Source: Cronobacter turicensis z3032
GTDB lineage: Bacteria > Pseudomonadota > Gammaproteobacteria > Enterobacterales > Enterobacteriaceae
NCBI GenBank assembly: GCA_000027065.2
Contig: FN543093.2
Coordinates: 1,306,074 to 1,370,073 of the forward strand
Length of the DNA stretch: 64,000 nt
Direction of reading: 5' to 3'
Position numbers and translations under genes: made by a program. Below, in pieces: positions 27,550 to 39,810 of this stretch. The notes under the pieces are model-generated. The model had not been told where the DNA came from, made no database searches, and saw only the letters and a list, made by a program, of their open reading frames with translations. The stretch's first letter is position 1. Each line of letters opens with the position of its first letter.

Positions 27550-28734
27550 TTATTGGGCGACAGTAATGAAAGATTGTACCTGCGCTTCACTCTGCAAACG
27601 TTGCTGGAGCGAGGCGGCCTGCGATTTGCTGGCGAACGGGCCTAACTGAACGCGATAGACGGCGCCGTTCTGGCTGACGCGTCCCGGTACGGAAAATTGT
27701 TGGCTCAGTTTTTGCTGCCACTGCGCGGCGCGCGCGCTGTCGCTGACGGCGCCGACCTGCACCACATAATTCCCTGCGGCGGTCGTGGAGGCGCTGGCGG
27801 CTGGCGCGACGCTGCCCTGCACGGAGCCTGGCGCGGTCACGGGCGCGTTGCGGGTAGCGGGCGCGGCAAGCTGCGCAGGTTCAGCGGCAGGTTGCGCGGG
27901 AGCGCTCGCCGCTACAGGCTGCGGCGTCGCGGCAGGCGGTGTGGTGGTTTCCGGCGCTGAACTCTCCAGCACGCCCGAGGCAAGCGTCGTCGGCGCACCT
28001 AAGAAGCCGCCGCTTTTTACCGGCGCGCCGGTGGTGTCATCGCTTTGCAGCGTATCATTGCTCACCGGACGGATATCGCCCTGCGGCTCGGTAGGCTGTG
28101 GGGCAGAAGAGACGCTGCCGAGGCCGCCGCTTAAATCAGGACGCGCCGGAAGCGCGTATGTTTGTTTCGCGACCGTCGTACAGGCCATGCCAGGCCCGGA
28201 GAGCGAGCCGTCCGGCGCGACGATGATAGGATCGATACGCACTTTGGTGTTGTTTGAGGTGTTCAGGCGATCCGCCGCCGCGCGGGAGAGCGAGATAACG
28301 CGGTCGTTGCCATACGGGCCGCGATCGTTAATGCGCACGACAATCATGCGGCCGTTGGCGAGGTTAGTAATGCGCGCGTAGCTCGGCACCGGCAGGGTAG
28401 GGTGCGCGGCGGTGAGCTGCATCGGGTCGAACGGTTCGCCCGAGGCGGTCAGGTTGCTGTCCGGCTCCGCGTCGTAAATCGCCGCCAGTCCCGCCTGGCT
28501 GAAGCGCGAGAGATCCTGAACGATGCTGTAGCGCTTACCGTCGCGCTCATAATCGCTGTTTACGGAAGGATTCAGCTGTTCGTAGCGAGGATCCGCGCCG
28601 CTTATCTCAACGACTGGACCGTTGCAGACCGGCTGCTGTGGCGCTACGCTCGCCTGTTGTTGCCCTTCGTTATTCACGCCGCAGGCGGTTAATAATCCTG
28701 CGGCGATGCAGACGCCAATCCACTGCTTACGCAT
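27550..28734 (-). CDS. rlpA: Septal-ring lytic transglycosylase lipoprotein RlpA
   Basis: A 394-residue outer-membrane lipoprotein; lipobox LLTACG puts the acylated Cys at 18. Residues 80-170 are the double-psi beta-barrel domain (ASGEPFDPMQLTAAHPTLP, VRINDRGPYGNDRVISLS). A long Pro/Ala/Gln-rich linker (about 200-315) leads to the C-terminal SPOR domain (YVVQVGAVSDSARAAQWQ to the end), which binds denuded septal glycan. Lytic transglycosylase activity is shown in Pseudomonas; in E. coli its activity is uncertain. It is longer than E. coli RlpA (362 aa), mostly in the linker. Confidence 0.94.
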   Translation of the reverse strand: MRKQWIGVCIAAGLLTACGVNNEGQQQASVAPQQPVCNGPVVEISGADPRYEQLNPSVNSDYERDGKRYSIVQDLSRFSQAGLAAIYDAEPDSNLTASGEPFDPMQLTAAHPTLPVPSYARITNLANGRMIVVRINDRGPYGNDRVISLSRAAADRLNTSNNTKVRIDPIIVAPDGSLSGPGMACTTVAKQTYALPARPDLSGGLGSVSSAPQPTEPQGDIRPVSNDTLQSDDTTGAPVKSGGFLGAPTTLASGVLESSAPETTTPPAATPQPVAASAPAQPAAEPAQLAAPATRNAPVTAPGSVQGSVAPAASASTTAAGNYVVQVGAVSDSARAAQWQQKLSQQFSVPGRVSQNGAVYRVQLGPFASKSQAASLQQRLQSEAQVQSFITVAQ

Positions 28735-28744
28735 TGCGAACCTC

Positions 28745-29857
28745 TTATACGCTCTTCGACAACATTTTCCTGTGGGTATGGATCGACATTACGATGCCAA
28801 ACCCTGCCATGAGTACAATCAGGGCGGAGCCCCCGTAGCTAACCAGCGGCAGCGGAACGCCCACCACCGGTAAGATACCACTCACCATACCAATATTCAC
28901 AAACACATAAACGAACAGAATCAGCATCAGGCCGCCCGCCATGACGCGCCCGAAGGTCGTCTGCGCGCGCGCGGCGATCCACAGCCCGCGCATAATCAGC
29001 AGCACATAGAGCGCCAGCAGCACCAGTACGCCCACCAGGCCCAGCTCTTCGGCAAGTACCGCGAAGATAAAGTCGGTATGGCGTTCGGGCAGGAATTCCA
29101 GCTGCGACTGAGTGCCGTGCAGCCAGCCTTTGCCGCGCAGGCCCCCTGAGCCGATGGCGATTTTCGACTGAATAATATGATAGCCCGCGCCGAGCGGATC
29201 GCTTTCCGGATCAAGCAGCATCATTACGCGCTGGCGCTGATAATCGTGCATCAGGAAGAACCACAGGATGGGAATAAAGGCCGCGATAAGCACCACCGCG
29301 ATACCGATCAGACGCCAGCTTAAACCGGAGAGGAACAGCACGAACAGGCCGGAGGCGGCGATGAGAATCGAGGTGCCGAGATCGGGCTGAGCGGCCACCA
29401 GCAGCGTCGGCATGAAAATCAGCACCAGCGCGATGCCCGTGTTTTTAAGCGTTGGCGGGCAGACGTCGCGGTTAATAAAGCGCGCCACCATCAGCGGCAC
29501 GGCGATTTTGGCGATTTCCGAGGGCTGGAAACGCACCACGCCGAGATCGAGCCAGCGCTGCGCCCCTTTAGATATCGCCCCGAAGGCGTCCACCGCCACC
29601 AGCAAAATAATACAGATGATATAAAGGTAAGGCGCCCAGCCTTCGTAGACGCGCGGCGGGATCTGCGCCAGCACGATCATAATCACCAGACCCATCATGA
29701 TCTGGCCTATCTTGCGCTCCATCATGCCGATATCCTGGCCGCTGGCGCTCCAGATAACCATCGCGCTGTAAAAACAGAGCGCCAGGATTATCAGCATCAA
29801 GGTTGGGTCGAGGTGAATTTTATCCCACAACGACTTTTTATTCGGATTGTCGGTCAT
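28745..29857 (-). CDS. mrdB: Rod-shape SEDS glycosyltransferase RodA
   Basis: A 370-residue polytopic SEDS-family protein with ten hydrophobic segments. It polymerises glycan strands during side-wall growth in complex with PBP2, encoded directly upstream. The functionally important SEDS motif near residue 160 reads [15 protein letters not shown], and the signature [28 protein letters not shown] lies near the C-terminus. It begins one base after the mrdA stop, so the two are co-translated. Confidence 0.97.
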   Translation of the reverse strand: MTDNPNKKSLWDKIHLDPTLMLIILALCFYSAMVIWSASGQDIGMMERKIGQIMMGLVIMIVLAQIPPRVYEGWAPYLYIICIILLVAVDAFGAISKGAQRWLDLGVVRFQPSEIAKIAVPLMVARFINRDVCPPTLKNTGIALVLIFMPTLLVAAQPDLGTSILIAASGLFVLFLSGLSWRLIGIAVVLIAAFIPILWFFLMHDYQRQRVMMLLDPESDPLGAGYHIIQSKIAIGSGGLRGKGWLHGTQSQLEFLPERHTDFIFAVLAEELGLVGVLVLLALYVLLIMRGLWIAARAQTTFGRVMAGGLMLILFVYVFVNIGMVSGILPVVGVPLPLVSYGGSALIVLMAGFGIVMSIHTHRKMLSKSV

Positions 29858-29858
29858 C

Positions 29859-31760
29859 TTATCGATCCTCCGCCGCCGCTGTGGCGGGGTTTTCCGCCGG
29901 CAGTTCGGTGTTATTGTCCCCGAGCATAATGTGGTCGAGGATTTGACGCATGATGGTGCCCACAGCCGGGCCTGCGCCGCCGTTCTCCAGGATCATCGCC
30001 ACCGCCACTTGCGGGTTATCGTAAGGCGCGAAGGCGGTCATCAGCTTATGGTCGCGCAGACGTTCAGCGATGCGGTGCGCATTATAGGTTTCGTTGGCTT
30101 TCAGCCCGAAGACCTGCGCGGTACCGGATTTCGCGGCGATTTTATACGGCGCGCCAGCGAAGTATTTGTGTCCAGTGCCGTTGGCGCGGTTGGCGACGCC
30201 ATACATGCCGTCTTTAGCGATTTCCCAGTAACCGGAATGAATATCGCCCACTGGCGGCTGTTCCGGCTGTCTCCACGGCACTTTCTGGCCGTTGACGACG
30301 GTCGTCATCAGCAGGTGCGGCACTTTCACCACGCCGTCGTTAATCAGGATCATCATGGCTTTGTTCATCTGTACCGGCGTGGCGGTCCAGTAGCCCTGAC
30401 CGATGCCGACCGGAATGGTATCGCCCTGATACCACGGCTTTTTAAAGCGCTTCATCTTCCATTCGCGCGTCGGCATGTTGCCGGAGCGCTCTTCGGAGAG
30501 ATCGATACCCGTCAGGCTGCCGTAGCCGAACTTGCGCATCCACTCGGAAAGCCGGTCGATGCCCATGTCGTAAGCGACCTGATAGAAAAAGGTATCCGCA
30601 GATTCTTCCAGTGATTTTGTGACGTTAAGCCGCCCGTGGCCCCATTTTTTCCAGTCGCGATAACGCTTCTCGGAGCCTGGCAATTGCCACCAGCCGGGGT
30701 CGAACAGCGACGTGTTGCGGTTGATAACCCCCGCGCTTAACGCGGAAACCGCCACATACGGCTTCACGGTTGAGGCTGGCGGGTAGACGCCCTGAGTGGC
30801 GCGGTTAATCAGCGGCGTGTTCGGGTCGTTGAGCAGGCCGGAGTAATCTTTGCTGGAGATACCATCCACGAACAGGTTCGGGTTGTAGCTTGGCATCGAG
30901 ACCATCGCCAGGATGCCGCCGGTACGCGGGTCCGTGACGACCACCGCGGCGCGGCTGCCCTGGAGCAGGGTTTCGATATAGGTCTGAAGCTTCAGGTCGA
31001 GCGTCAGATAGATGTCGTGACCCGCCTGCGGCGGCACTTCTTTCAGCTGGCGAATGACGCGTCCGCGGTTGTTAACCTCGACCTCTTCATAACCGGTCTG
31101 GCCGTGCAGGACATCTTCGTAGTAGCGCTCAATACCGAGCTTGCCGATATCGTGCGTGGCGGCGTAGTTGGCAAGCTTGCCGTCTTTATCGAGGCGTTCA
31201 ACGTCTTTATCGTTAATCTTTGAGACGTAGCCAATCACGTGCGTCAGCGCTGCGCCGTAGGGATAGTAGCGCCGCTTATAGCCTTTAACTTCCACGCCGG
31301 GGAAGCGGTACTGGTTCACCGCAAAACGCGCCACCTGCACTTCCGTCAGGTTGGTTTTCACGGGAATGGACGTAAAGCGGTGTGAACGCGCGCGTTCTTT
31401 CTTAAAGTTCGCAATATCGTCATCGTTAAGATCGACCACAGAGCGCAGCGCCTCCAGCGTATCCTGCACGCTGTCTACCTTTTCAGGCATCATTTCTATC
31501 TGGTAGATAGTGCGGTTCAGGGCGAGCGGCGTACCGTTGCGATCGTAGATAATCCCGCGGCTTGGCGGGATAGGCACCAGCTTGATGCGGTTTTCGTTAG
31601 AGCGGGTCTGATAGTCGTTAAAACGCAGGATTTGTAAGTGGTAGAGATTGAAGATAAGAATCCCGGTCAGCACCAGGATGCCGGCAAAAGCGACCAGCGC
31701 CCGACGCACAAAGAGCGCGGACTCAGCCGTATAATCACGAAAGGAATCCTTGAGTTTCAT
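29859..31760 (-). CDS. mrdA: Penicillin-binding protein 2 (elongasome transpeptidase)
   Basis: A 633-residue class B PBP matching E. coli PBP2 in length. A single N-terminal membrane helix (about 20-42, [20 protein letters not shown]) is followed by the pedestal domain and the transpeptidase domain. Active-site motifs: STVK in [10 protein letters not shown] (Ser near 330), SAD in [10 protein letters not shown] and KSG in AAKSGTAQV. It cross-links new peptidoglycan in the side wall with RodA. The operon continues to mrdB, rlpA and dacA. Confidence 0.97.
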   Translation of the reverse strand: MKLKDSFRDYTAESALFVRRALVAFAGILVLTGILIFNLYHLQILRFNDYQTRSNENRIKLVPIPPSRGIIYDRNGTPLALNRTIYQIEMMPEKVDSVQDTLEALRSVVDLNDDDIANFKKERARSHRFTSIPVKTNLTEVQVARFAVNQYRFPGVEVKGYKRRYYPYGAALTHVIGYVSKINDKDVERLDKDGKLANYAATHDIGKLGIERYYEDVLHGQTGYEEVEVNNRGRVIRQLKEVPPQAGHDIYLTLDLKLQTYIETLLQGSRAAVVVTDPRTGGILAMVSMPSYNPNLFVDGISSKDYSGLLNDPNTPLINRATQGVYPPASTVKPYVAVSALSAGVINRNTSLFDPGWWQLPGSEKRYRDWKKWGHGRLNVTKSLEESADTFFYQVAYDMGIDRLSEWMRKFGYGSLTGIDLSEERSGNMPTREWKMKRFKKPWYQGDTIPVGIGQGYWTATPVQMNKAMMILINDGVVKVPHLLMTTVVNGQKVPWRQPEQPPVGDIHSGYWEIAKDGMYGVANRANGTGHKYFAGAPYKIAAKSGTAQVFGLKANETYNAHRIAERLRDHKLMTAFAPYDNPQVAVAMILENGGAGPAVGTIMRQILDHIMLGDNNTELPAENPATAAAEDR

Positions 31761-31785
31761 CCGCTGCTTAACTTACCTGTGGTGA

Positions 31786-32253
31786 TTATTCACGATGATA
31801 CGGGTGGTTAGTGGTAATACTCCAGGCGCGGTAGAGACTCTCCGCGACAATCACACGTACCAGCGGATGGGGCAGGGTCAGCGTGGAAAGCGACCAGCTC
31901 TGTTCGGCCGCCGCTTTGCAGGCATCGGACAGGCCTTCCGGTCCGCCGATAAGCAGGCTGACATCGCGGCCGTCCTGTTTCCAGCGCTCAAGCTCGCGGG
32001 CCAGCTGCGGCGTATCCCACGGGCGTCCCGGAATATCCAGCGTCACGATGCGGTTTTTCCCCGCCGCCGCCAGCATCATCTCGCCTTCTTTATCAAGAAT
32101 GCGTTTGATGTCGGCGTTTTTGCCGCGCTTCCCTGCCGGGATCTCAACGAGCTCGAACGGCATATCTTTGGGGAAGCGGCGCAGATATTCGCTGAAACCT
32201 GTCTGCACCCAGTCGGGCATTTTTGTACCAACGGCGACCAGCTGAAGCTTCAC
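31786..32253 (-). CDS. rlmH: 23S rRNA pseudouridine-1915 N3-methyltransferase RlmH
   Basis: A 155-residue SPOUT-fold methyltransferase. The SAM-binding knot includes [14 protein letters not shown] near residue 103 and the C-terminal [20 protein letters not shown]. It methylates a pseudouridine in helix 69 of 23S rRNA on the 70S ribosome. It follows rsfS by three bases, forming a ribosome-related pair. Confidence 0.97.
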   Translation of the reverse strand: MKLQLVAVGTKMPDWVQTGFSEYLRRFPKDMPFELVEIPAGKRGKNADIKRILDKEGEMMLAAAGKNRIVTLDIPGRPWDTPQLARELERWKQDGRDVSLLIGGPEGLSDACKAAAEQSWSLSTLTLPHPLVRVIVAESLYRAWSITTNHPYHRE

Positions 32254-32256
32254 GCC

Positions 32257-32598
<342 letters not shown>

Positions 32599-32817
32599 TC
32601 AGATGACGCCGGATGCGCCATCGGATAATCGATACGAGTACAGCGCCCGTAATGCGGGCGGGCTGCGCTCAGAAGTGGGCTATCATCCCACCGCAGGCAA
32701 GAGTTTGCATCGCCATTTTTGTAAAACAATTTCAGAAAGGCGGCTTGCGGCGGGAAATATCTGGCAGCGGAGGATAACAGTATCGCCCGTTGTGTCAATG
32801 CCTGAACCGCAATCGGT

Positions 32818-33438
32818 TCAGCGCGCGTCAGCAGAAGGACGCCACGGCGCGCGGTTGTTTAACGTCTGCAACTGCGTGAAGCCGTCATAACGCGCTACAC
32901 GGCTCCATGCCCCTTGCTCCAGCAGGAAATGCCACAGCGAGCGGCCCGGCATATCAAGCAGGCGGGCAATCAGCAAGCTCAGCACGCCCTGATGGCTGAC
33001 GATAAGGATATTCTCAGCCTCCTGCGGCGCGCTCAGCGTCTCAATAAACGCATCCACCCGCGCGGCAAACGCGGTGAAGCTTTCGCCATTGGTGGGTACG
33101 GCGTTTTGCCAGTCTGCGCACCAGGCGCGATAAGCTTCAGGATCTTCCAGCAGTAAATCGCGGTGGTGGCGCATCTCCCAGTCGCCAAAAAACATCTCGT
33201 TCAGACGCGGGTCGGTTTCGATGCTTTCATAGCGGCCGTCGAGAACAAGGCGGGCGGTGTGTTGCGCGCGGCCCAGCGCGCTGCACAATACACGGTCAAA
33301 AGCCACGTCGCGGAGCATAGTGCCGACCGCCTGCGCCTGCGTGACGCCGACGGGCGTCAGCGCGGTTTCCGCATGGCCGCTGTAGAGGCCTGCGACGTTC
33401 GCTTCGGTTTGTCCGTGACGTACCAGCCAGAGTTTCAT
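32818..33438 (-). CDS. cobC: Alpha-ribazole phosphatase CobC-like
   Basis: A 206-residue histidine-phosphatase-superfamily protein with the phospho-acceptor motif LVRHGQTEAN at residues 5-14 and the second catalytic His in IVSHQGVLS near 150. CobC removes phosphate from alpha-ribazole-5'-phosphate during assembly of the lower ligand of cobalamin. The gene lies between nadD and rsfS as in E. coli; other cobalamin genes are not in this window, so a broader phosphatase role is possible. Confidence 0.9.
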   Translation of the reverse strand: MKLWLVRHGQTEANVAGLYSGHAETALTPVGVTQAQAVGTMLRDVAFDRVLCSALGRAQHTARLVLDGRYESIETDPRLNEMFFGDWEMRHHRDLLLEDPEAYRAWCADWQNAVPTNGESFTAFAARVDAFIETLSAPQEAENILIVSHQGVLSLLIARLLDMPGRSLWHFLLEQGAWSRVARYDGFTQLQTLNNRAPWRPSADAR

Positions 33439-33453
33439 CGCCTTCTCCTTGCG

Positions 33454-34113
33454 TTACGGCTGGCGATACAGCGCGTGACGGTGGATATACGCCAGCACCG
33501 CGGGCGGCAACAGGTCGTCGCACGGCTGCTGTTGCGCCAGGCGCGCGCGAATATCGGTCGCGGAAATCGGGTAGAGCGGGGTGTCGGCAAGATAGATTTT
33601 CCCGGCGGGCTGGCGGTGAAGCTCGTCAACGTGGCGGGCAAGACGGGGTGTTAACCAGCGCTGGTCCTCATCAGTTTTCATCGCCACCGGATAACCCGGA
33701 CGGCGGCAGACCAGCAGATGACAGCATGCCAGCAACGCTTCGTAGTTGTGCCACGTGCGCAGCGTCAGCAGGGAATCCTGCCCGATGATAAACGCCAGCG
33801 GCGCGTCCGGACCCGCTTCACGGCGCAGCTGCGCCATTGTTTCGCTGGTCCATGAGGGGGTGGCGCGTTGCAGTTCCCGGATGTCCAGACGGAACAGCGG
33901 GTTACCGGCGATCGCCAGCTCAACCATCGCTTTGCGCTGAAGACTGCTGGCGCCCGGCTGCGGGCGGTGCGGCGGCACATTGTTTGGCAGCATCGTCACC
34001 TGCGTCAGTTTTACCTCTCTGGCGAGCGCTTCCACGGCGCGCAGATGGCCGTAATGAATCGGATCAAAGGTGCCGCCATACCAGGCCTGAAGCGCAGGGG
34101 GGCTGTCAGTCAT
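33454..34113 (-). CDS. nadD: Nicotinate-mononucleotide adenylyltransferase NadD
   Basis: A 219-residue enzyme making deamido-NAD from nicotinate mononucleotide and ATP. The nucleotidyltransferase motif [11 protein letters not shown] is at residues 13-23 and the second signature SATDIRARL near the C-terminus. I chose the ATG at 34113; it overlaps the end of holA by 8 bases. A TTG one codon earlier is also in frame. NAD synthesis, cytosolic. Confidence 0.95.
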   Translation of the reverse strand: MTDSPPALQAWYGGTFDPIHYGHLRAVEALAREVKLTQVTMLPNNVPPHRPQPGASSLQRKAMVELAIAGNPLFRLDIRELQRATPSWTSETMAQLRREAGPDAPLAFIIGQDSLLTLRTWHNYEALLACCHLLVCRRPGYPVAMKTDEDQRWLTPRLARHVDELHRQPAGKIYLADTPLYPISATDIRARLAQQQPCDDLLPPAVLAYIHRHALYRQP

Positions 34114-35137
34114 CAATAAACACCCCGGCCAGCGCTTTGTGGCACAGCACCAGCGAGAGACTCTCCAGCTCCGGCCAGACGTTCTGGCCGTAATCCTGCT
34201 TGAGCGTGATTTCGCACTGCGTCAGCAGACGCACTGCCTGCCAGAGCCTGTCGTCGCTCAGACGGGAGAGCGCCTCGGTAATCAGGGCGCGGCGGTTCTG
34301 CCAGACGCGGTGCTGGTCAAACAGCGCGCGCAGCGGCGTGGTTGCCGACTGACGTTTTAGCGTCACCAGCGTCAGCAGTTCGCGCTGCAGGGTGCGCAGC
34401 AGAATCACTGGCTCGGCGCCTTCCTGACGTAGCTGTTGAAGAATATGCAGCGCGCGTTTGCTTTTGCCTGCCAGCAGGGCATCGACCCAGTGGAATGGCG
34501 TAAAGTGCGCGGCGTCGTTAACTGCCTGTTCAACACGCGGCAGCGTGAGCTTGCCGTCCGGCCAGATAAGCGACAGCCGTTCCAGCGCCTGGGCGAGCGC
34601 CAGCAGGTTGCCTTCGTAGCAGTAACAAAGGAGCTGACAGGCGGCGTCGTCAAGTTGCAGATTCATCTGCTTCGCCCGGTTAGCCACCCAGCGCGGCAGT
34701 TGCGCCTGCTCCGGCGTCTGGCAGGTTATCTGCACGGCGCGGTCGGCGAGCGCGGTAAACCACGCGGCGTTTTCCTGGGCTTTGGTGAGCTTATTACCGC
34801 GCACGATCAGCAGCAGATCGTCATGCAGCAGACTGACCAGCGTGGCGAGTTGTTCGTTGATAGCGGCGTTAGGGCCATTATCCGGTAAGGCCAGCAGCAG
34901 CGTCTGACGGCTTGCGAACAGGCTCATCGCCTGACAGAGCGAGAAAATGGCCTGCCAGTCGGTGCTGACATCAATAATAAAGCGGTGATGCTCTTCAAAC
35001 CCCTGCGCCTGCGCCTGTTGATGAATGGCGTCCTGACTTTCCTGGAGCAGTAACGGATCGTTGCCGAGCACTAAATAAGCCGCGCGCAGCCCTTCGTTGA
35101 GCTGCGCGCGGAGTTGTTCAGGGTAAAGCCGTAGCAT
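34106..35137 (-). CDS. holA: DNA polymerase III delta subunit
   Basis: A 343-residue clamp-loader subunit, the same length as E. coli HolA. It is the wrench that opens the beta sliding clamp; the clamp-contact loop [14 protein letters not shown] lies near residues 72-85. The AAA+-like fold lacks a functional Walker A, as in the family. It overlaps the last base of lptE at its start and nadD at its end. Confidence 0.96.
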   Translation of the reverse strand: MLRLYPEQLRAQLNEGLRAAYLVLGNDPLLLQESQDAIHQQAQAQGFEEHHRFIIDVSTDWQAIFSLCQAMSLFASRQTLLLALPDNGPNAAINEQLATLVSLLHDDLLLIVRGNKLTKAQENAAWFTALADRAVQITCQTPEQAQLPRWVANRAKQMNLQLDDAACQLLCYCYEGNLLALAQALERLSLIWPDGKLTLPRVEQAVNDAAHFTPFHWVDALLAGKSKRALHILQQLRQEGAEPVILLRTLQRELLTLVTLKRQSATTPLRALFDQHRVWQNRRALITEALSRLSDDRLWQAVRLLTQCEITLKQDYGQNVWPELESLSLVLCHKALAGVFIDD

Positions 35138-35733
35138 TACTGAACGGGGAGGGTAGTGGAGACGCGGCCGCTGTCCGGCGTATCAGCGTCGGCAGGTGTC
35201 GCGGCAGCCTGCGGCGCATCGCGGTTTTGCGAGACATCGCGCGTATGAACCGCCACCAGCTTACGGATCAGCTGTTCGGCGGCTTTGTCATACATCTCCT
35301 GAACGATGATATTACGCTCAGCCGTTTTCGCCAGCGCCGTTAGCGGGTTATCAAAGAACGAGCGGTATACGCGGGCGTCAATCGGGTAGATTTCATGTCC
35401 CGGGATCAGCACGGTGGCGTTAACCGTCATCACCATCTGATACTCCGCGGTACGACCGTTCTGGAAGACCGACGCGGTATCCTGGGAAATAGACGAGCGG
35501 CCAATACGCAGCGACGGTACGTCCTGACGAAGCGAGCTCGCCTCGACAATCTCGACGCCGTTCAGACGCAATTGCTTACGCACCGCACGCGTTAGCGGAC
35601 CGTTCGGATCGCCGGAAATAAGAATCAATGTATGCATTTGCTCCGGCACCTGCGTGGTATTGCGCAGATGCCAGCCACAACCGGCGGTGAGCATCACCGC
35701 CAGGCCTACAAACAGAGTAATCAGATGTCGCAC
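35137..35733 (-). CDS. lptE: LPS assembly lipoprotein LptE
   Basis: A 198-residue outer-membrane lipoprotein with lipobox LTAGCG (Cys19). It plugs the LptD barrel and helps insert lipopolysaccharide. The mature part has the family core [28 protein letters not shown] split over residues 30-58 and a long helix [22 protein letters not shown] near 130. The C-terminal 35 residues are low-complexity. It sits between leuS and holA in the conserved enteric order. Confidence 0.95.
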   Translation of the reverse strand: MRHLITLFVGLAVMLTAGCGWHLRNTTQVPEQMHTLILISGDPNGPLTRAVRKQLRLNGVEIVEASSLRQDVPSLRIGRSSISQDTASVFQNGRTAEYQMVMTVNATVLIPGHEIYPIDARVYRSFFDNPLTALAKTAERNIIVQEMYDKAAEQLIRKLVAVHTRDVSQNRDAPQAAATPADADTPDSGRVSTTLPVQ

Positions 35734-35747
35734 GCTTCCTCCTGCGC

Positions 35748-38330
35748 TTAGCCCACAACCAGGTTAAGCAGTTTACCCGGTACGTAAATCACTTTACGCA
35801 CGGTGACGCCGGCGAGGTATTTCGCCACCAGATGTTCCTGAGCGGCGCGCTCGCGCACCTGCTCTTCGGTCGCGTCAGCCGCCACGGTGATTTTACCGCG
35901 CACTTTACCGTTAACCTGAACGACGACCAGCGTAGTGTCTTCCACCATCGCGCTTTCGTCAGCCTGCGGCCACGGCGCGTTGTCGATGTCGCCTTCGCCT
36001 TTCAGTTCCTGCCACAGCGTAAAGCTGACGTGCGGGGTGAACGGGTTGAGCATCCGCACCACGGCCAGCAGCGCTTCACGCATTAAGGCGCGATCCTGCT
36101 CGCCTTCCTGCGGCGCTTTCGCCAGTTTGTTCATCAGTTCCATGATGGCGGCGATAGCGGTGTTGAAGGTCTGACGGCGGCCAATATCATCGGATACTTT
36201 CGCGATGGTTTTATGAACGTCGCGACGCAGCGCTTTCTGATCGTCATTCAGCGCATCGACATTCAGCGCCGGCGCGTCGCCGAGCGCGGTGTGCTCGTAC
36301 ACCAGACGCCAGACGCGTTTCAGGAAGCGGTTTGCGCCTTCCACGCCGGACTCCTGCCATTCAAGCGTCATATCCGCCGGAGAGGCGAACATCATGAACA
36401 GACGCACGGTGTCGGCGCCGTAACGCTCAACCATTTCCTGCGGATCGATGCCGTTGTTTTTGGACTTCGACATCTTGCTCATGCCGGTGTAGACCAGCTC
36501 ATGGCCTGCGGCGTCGCTCGCTTTCACGATGCGGCCTTTCTCGTCGCGCTCGACGATGGCGTCTTTCGGGGAGACCCAGTTGCGTTCGCCGTTCTGGCCC
36601 ACGTAGTAGAACGCGTCTGCCAGCACCATACCCTGACACAGAAGCTGTTTCGCTGGCTCGTCAGAGTTCACCATGCCCGCGTCGCGCATCAGTTTGTGGA
36701 AGAAGCGGAAGTAGAGCAGGTGCATGATGGCGTGCTCGATGCCGCCGATATAAATATCGACCGGCAGCCAGTAGTTGGCGGCTTTCTCATCCAGCATACC
36801 TTCTTTGTACTGCGGGCAGGTGTAGCGGGCGTAGTACCAGGAGGACTCCATAAAGGTGTCGAAGGTGTCCGTTTCACGCAGCGCGGGCTGGCCGTTAACG
36901 GTGGTTTTCGCCCACTCCGGGTCTGCTTTGATCGGGCTGGTGATACCGTCCATGACCACATCTTCCGGCAGGATCACCGGCAGTTGATCGGCAGGCGTCG
37001 GCATAACGGTGCCGTCTTCCAGGGTCACCATCGGGATCGGCGCGCCCCAGTAACGCTGACGGGATACGCCCCAGTCGCGCAGGCGGTAGTTCACTTTACG
37101 TTCGCCAACGCCTTTGGCGGCGAGTCTATCGGCAATCGCGTTAAAGGCCGCCTCGAAGTCCAGGCCGTCAAATTCGCCGGAGTTAAACAGCACGCCTTTT
37201 TCAGTGAGCGCTTGTTCGCTCAGATCAGGCTCGGTGCCTTCTGCGGTCAGGATAACGGGCTTAATCTGCAGGCTGTATTTGGTTGCGAATTCGTAGTCGC
37301 GCTGGTCGTGGCCCGGAACGGCCATGACGGCGCCGGTGCCATATTCCATCAGCACGAAGTTGGCAGCCCATACCGGAATAGCTTCGCCGGTCAGCGGGTG
37401 AATCGCTTTAATGCCCGTGTCGACGCCTTTCTTCTCCATGGTCGCCATATCGGCTTCGGCGACTTTGGTGTTGCGGCATTCGGCGATGAAATCGCCCAGC
37501 GCCGGGTTAGCGGCCGCCGCGGCCTGCGCCAGCGGGTGACCCGCCGCAACGGCCAGATAGGTGACGCCCATAAAGGTGTCCGGACGAGTGGTGTACACCG
37601 TCAGCTTTTCGTCGCTGTTCTGGACGTCGAAGGTGATTTCCACGCCTTCGGAGCGGCCAATCCAGTTGCGCTGCATGGTTTTAACGGTATCCGGCCACTG
37701 GTCGAGCTTATCCAGATCGTTTAACAGCTCGTCGGCATAGGCGGTGATTTTAATGAACCACTGCGGGATCTCTTTGCGCTCGACTTTGGTGTCGCAGCGC
37801 CAGCAGCAGCCGTCGATAACCTGTTCGTTGGCCAGCACGGTCTGGTCGTTCGGGCACCAGTTCACCGCGGACGTTTTCTTGTACACCAGCCCTTTTTTGT
37901 AGAGCTCGGTGAAGAATTGCTGTTCCCAGCGATAGTATTCCGGGGTGCAGGTCGCCAGCTCGCGGCTCCAGTCATAGCCAAAGCCCAGCATTTTGAGCTG
38001 GTTCTTCATGTAGTTGATGTTGTCGTACGTCCACGGCGCCGGCGCGGTGTTGTTTTTCACCGCGGCCCCTTCCGCCGGCAGGCCGAAGGCGTCCCAGCCG
38101 ATAGGCTGCAGCACGTTTTTACCCAGCATACGCTGGTAGCGCGCGATCACATCGCCGATGGTGTAGTTACGAACGTGGCCCATGTGTAGTCGGCCAGAAG
38201 GATAGGGAAGCATCGACAGGCAGTAATACTTCTCTTTGCTCTCGTCTTCGGTCACTTCAAACGTGCGCTTCTCTTCCCAGTGAAGCTGTACTTTGGATTC
38301 TATCTCTTCCGGGCGATATTGCTCTTGCAT
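35748..38330 (-). CDS. leuS: Leucyl-tRNA synthetase
   Basis: An 860-residue class Ia aminoacyl-tRNA synthetase equal in length to E. coli LeuRS. HIGH appears as HMGHVRN near residue 49 and KMSKS as [10 protein letters not shown] near 619. The CP1 editing domain with TTRPDTFMG near 247 clears mischarged tRNA. The chosen ATG at 38330 matches the E. coli start; the 56 upstream in-frame codons have no homology. It heads the leuS-lptE-holA-nadD-cobC run and is divergent from ybeL. Confidence 0.98.
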   Translation of the reverse strand: MQEQYRPEEIESKVQLHWEEKRTFEVTEDESKEKYYCLSMLPYPSGRLHMGHVRNYTIGDVIARYQRMLGKNVLQPIGWDAFGLPAEGAAVKNNTAPAPWTYDNINYMKNQLKMLGFGYDWSRELATCTPEYYRWEQQFFTELYKKGLVYKKTSAVNWCPNDQTVLANEQVIDGCCWRCDTKVERKEIPQWFIKITAYADELLNDLDKLDQWPDTVKTMQRNWIGRSEGVEITFDVQNSDEKLTVYTTRPDTFMGVTYLAVAAGHPLAQAAAAANPALGDFIAECRNTKVAEADMATMEKKGVDTGIKAIHPLTGEAIPVWAANFVLMEYGTGAVMAVPGHDQRDYEFATKYSLQIKPVILTAEGTEPDLSEQALTEKGVLFNSGEFDGLDFEAAFNAIADRLAAKGVGERKVNYRLRDWGVSRQRYWGAPIPMVTLEDGTVMPTPADQLPVILPEDVVMDGITSPIKADPEWAKTTVNGQPALRETDTFDTFMESSWYYARYTCPQYKEGMLDEKAANYWLPVDIYIGGIEHAIMHLLYFRFFHKLMRDAGMVNSDEPAKQLLCQGMVLADAFYYVGQNGERNWVSPKDAIVERDEKGRIVKASDAAGHELVYTGMSKMSKSKNNGIDPQEMVERYGADTVRLFMMFASPADMTLEWQESGVEGANRFLKRVWRLVYEHTALGDAPALNVDALNDDQKALRRDVHKTIAKVSDDIGRRQTFNTAIAAIMELMNKLAKAPQEGEQDRALMREALLAVVRMLNPFTPHVSFTLWQELKGEGDIDNAPWPQADESAMVEDTTLVVVQVNGKVRGKITVAADATEEQVRERAAQEHLVAKYLAGVTVRKVIYVPGKLLNLVVG

Positions 38331-38557
38331 GGCAGCCAGTAGTCCTGTTTTCAATACAGCTACAAATGTAGCCTTAACGTGTGTTATTTCAGATCCGCAT
38401 AGCATAGCCGATTCGACCGCTGCACAACAGCCTTTCAGCCGAGGGGGCGCGAATAAGGAAATGCGTGGTTTTACACGGCCCTGTGCGCTGGCTGGCAAAG
38501 CGCACAGGGATTAACGACTACAATAAGAAGAGGTTACCCATCCAGGAGGAAAAGGCG

Positions 38558-39040
38558 ATGAACAAGGTTGCGCAATATTACCGTGAACTGGTGACCTCGC
38601 TCACCGAACGCATACGCAACGGGGAGCGGGATATCGATGCGCTGGTGGAGAGTGCGAGACAGCACATTGCCCGCACCGGCGAGCTCACCCGGACGGAAGA
38701 AGAAGAAGTGACCCGCGCGGTGCGACGCGATCTGGAAGAGTTCGCGCGCAGCTATAAAGAAAGCCAGGATGAACTGACGGACAGCGTCTTTTTACGGGTA
38801 ATCAAAGAGAGCGTCTGGCAGGAGCTGGCGGATATCACCGATAAAACTCAGCTGGAGTGGCGCGAAGTGTTCCAGGATCTTAACCATCACGGCGTGTATC
38901 ACAGCGGCGAGGTGGTGGGTCTTGGCAATCTGGTGTGTGAAAACTGCCATCATCATCTGGCCTTTTACACGCCGGAAGTGCTACCGGTCTGCCCCAAATG
39001 CGGCCATAACCAGTTCCAGCGTCGGCCGTTCGAGCCTTAA
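38558..39040 (+). CDS. ybeL: Zinc-ribbon protein YbeL (DUF1451)
   Basis: A 160-residue cytosolic protein: an acidic, helix-rich N-terminal two thirds (likely coiled coil, residues 5-80) and a C-terminal zinc ribbon with CENCHHH and CPKCGHNQF. The start follows a strong AGGAGG; upstream frame is unsupported. Function is unknown; E. coli ybeL is sigma-S-linked in some data sets as I recall. Confidence 0.92.
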   Translation: MNKVAQYYRELVTSLTERIRNGERDIDALVESARQHIARTGELTRTEEEEVTRAVRRDLEEFARSYKESQDELTDSVFLRVIKESVWQELADITDKTQLEWREVFQDLNHHGVYHSGEVVGLGNLVCENCHHHLAFYTPEVLPVCPKCGHNQFQRRPFEP

Positions 39041-39049
39041 TAAAACAAT

Positions 39050-39076
39050 GCGCGGGCCGAAGCCCGCGCTGTTGTC
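39050..39076. terminator. Hairpin between convergent ybeL and gltL
   Basis: GCGCGGGC-CGAA-GCCCGCGC, an 8-bp GC stem with a tetraloop, centred between the two stops. T content on either side is modest, so termination strength is uncertain. Confidence 0.65.
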
Positions 39077-39084
39077 GTTCGGTT

Positions 39085-39810
39085 TTAGTGGAGGATTTTG
39101 GCGAGGAAGTCTTTCGCGCGTTCCGATTTCGGGTTAGCGAAGAACTCTTCTTTCGGCGAGTCTTCCACAATCTTGCCTTCGTCCATAAAAATAACGCGAT
39201 GCGCCACTTTACGCGCAAAGCCCATCTCATGCGTGACCACCATCATGGTCATCCCTTCTTGCGCCAGCTCGACCATCACGTCCAGCACCTCATTGATCAT
39301 TTCTGGATCAAGCGCCGAGGTGGGTTCGTCGAACAGCATCGCGACCGGATCCATGCAGAGTGCGCGGGCAATCGCCACACGCTGCTGCTGGCCGCCGGAG
39401 AGCTGCGACGGAAATTTATTGGCATGCGCGGACAGCCCGACGCGCTCCAGCAGCTTCAGGCCTTTTTCACGGGCCGCCGCTTTATCGCGCTTAAGTACTT
39501 TGATCTGCGCGAGCGTCAGGTTTTCAATAATGGACAGATGCGGGAACAGCTCGAAATGCTGGAACACCATGCCGACGTGGGAGCGCAACTGTGCCAGATT
39601 GGTTTTTTTGTCGTTAACCCTGGTACCGTTGACGACGATCTCGCCCTGCTGAACAGGTTCAAGGCCGTTGACAGTTTTAATCAGCGTCGATTTGCCGGAG
39701 CCGGAAGGGCCGCACACCACCACGACTTCGCCTTTTTTCACGGTCGTGGAGCAGTCGGTAAGCACCTGAAAGTGACCATACCATTTTGAAACGTTTTTCA
39801 GGGTAATCAT
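39085..39810 (-). CDS. gltL: Glutamate/aspartate ABC transporter ATPase GltL
   Basis: A 241-residue ATPase of the polar amino acid uptake family. Walker A is [13 protein letters not shown] near residue 33, signature [15 protein letters not shown] near 136, Walker [14 protein letters not shown] and the His switch VVTHEMGFA. Nearly identical to E. coli GltL. It is the last gene of gltI-gltJ-gltK-gltL and abuts gltK with a one-base overlap. Confidence 0.97.
   Translation of the reverse strand: MITLKNVSKWYGHFQVLTDCSTTVKKGEVVVVCGPSGSGKSTLIKTVNGLEPVQQGEIVVNGTRVNDKKTNLAQLRSHVGMVFQHFELFPHLSIIENLTLAQIKVLKRDKAAAREKGLKLLERVGLSAHANKFPSQLSGGQQQRVAIARALCMDPVAMLFDEPTSALDPEMINEVLDVMVELAQEGMTMMVVTHEMGFARKVAHRVIFMDEGKIVEDSPKEEFFANPKSERAKDFLAKILH

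Noticed and set aside
36213..37724. 503-codon open frame antisense to leuS
   Set aside because: Shadow of leuS codon bias; no ribosome binding site and no recognisable domain.
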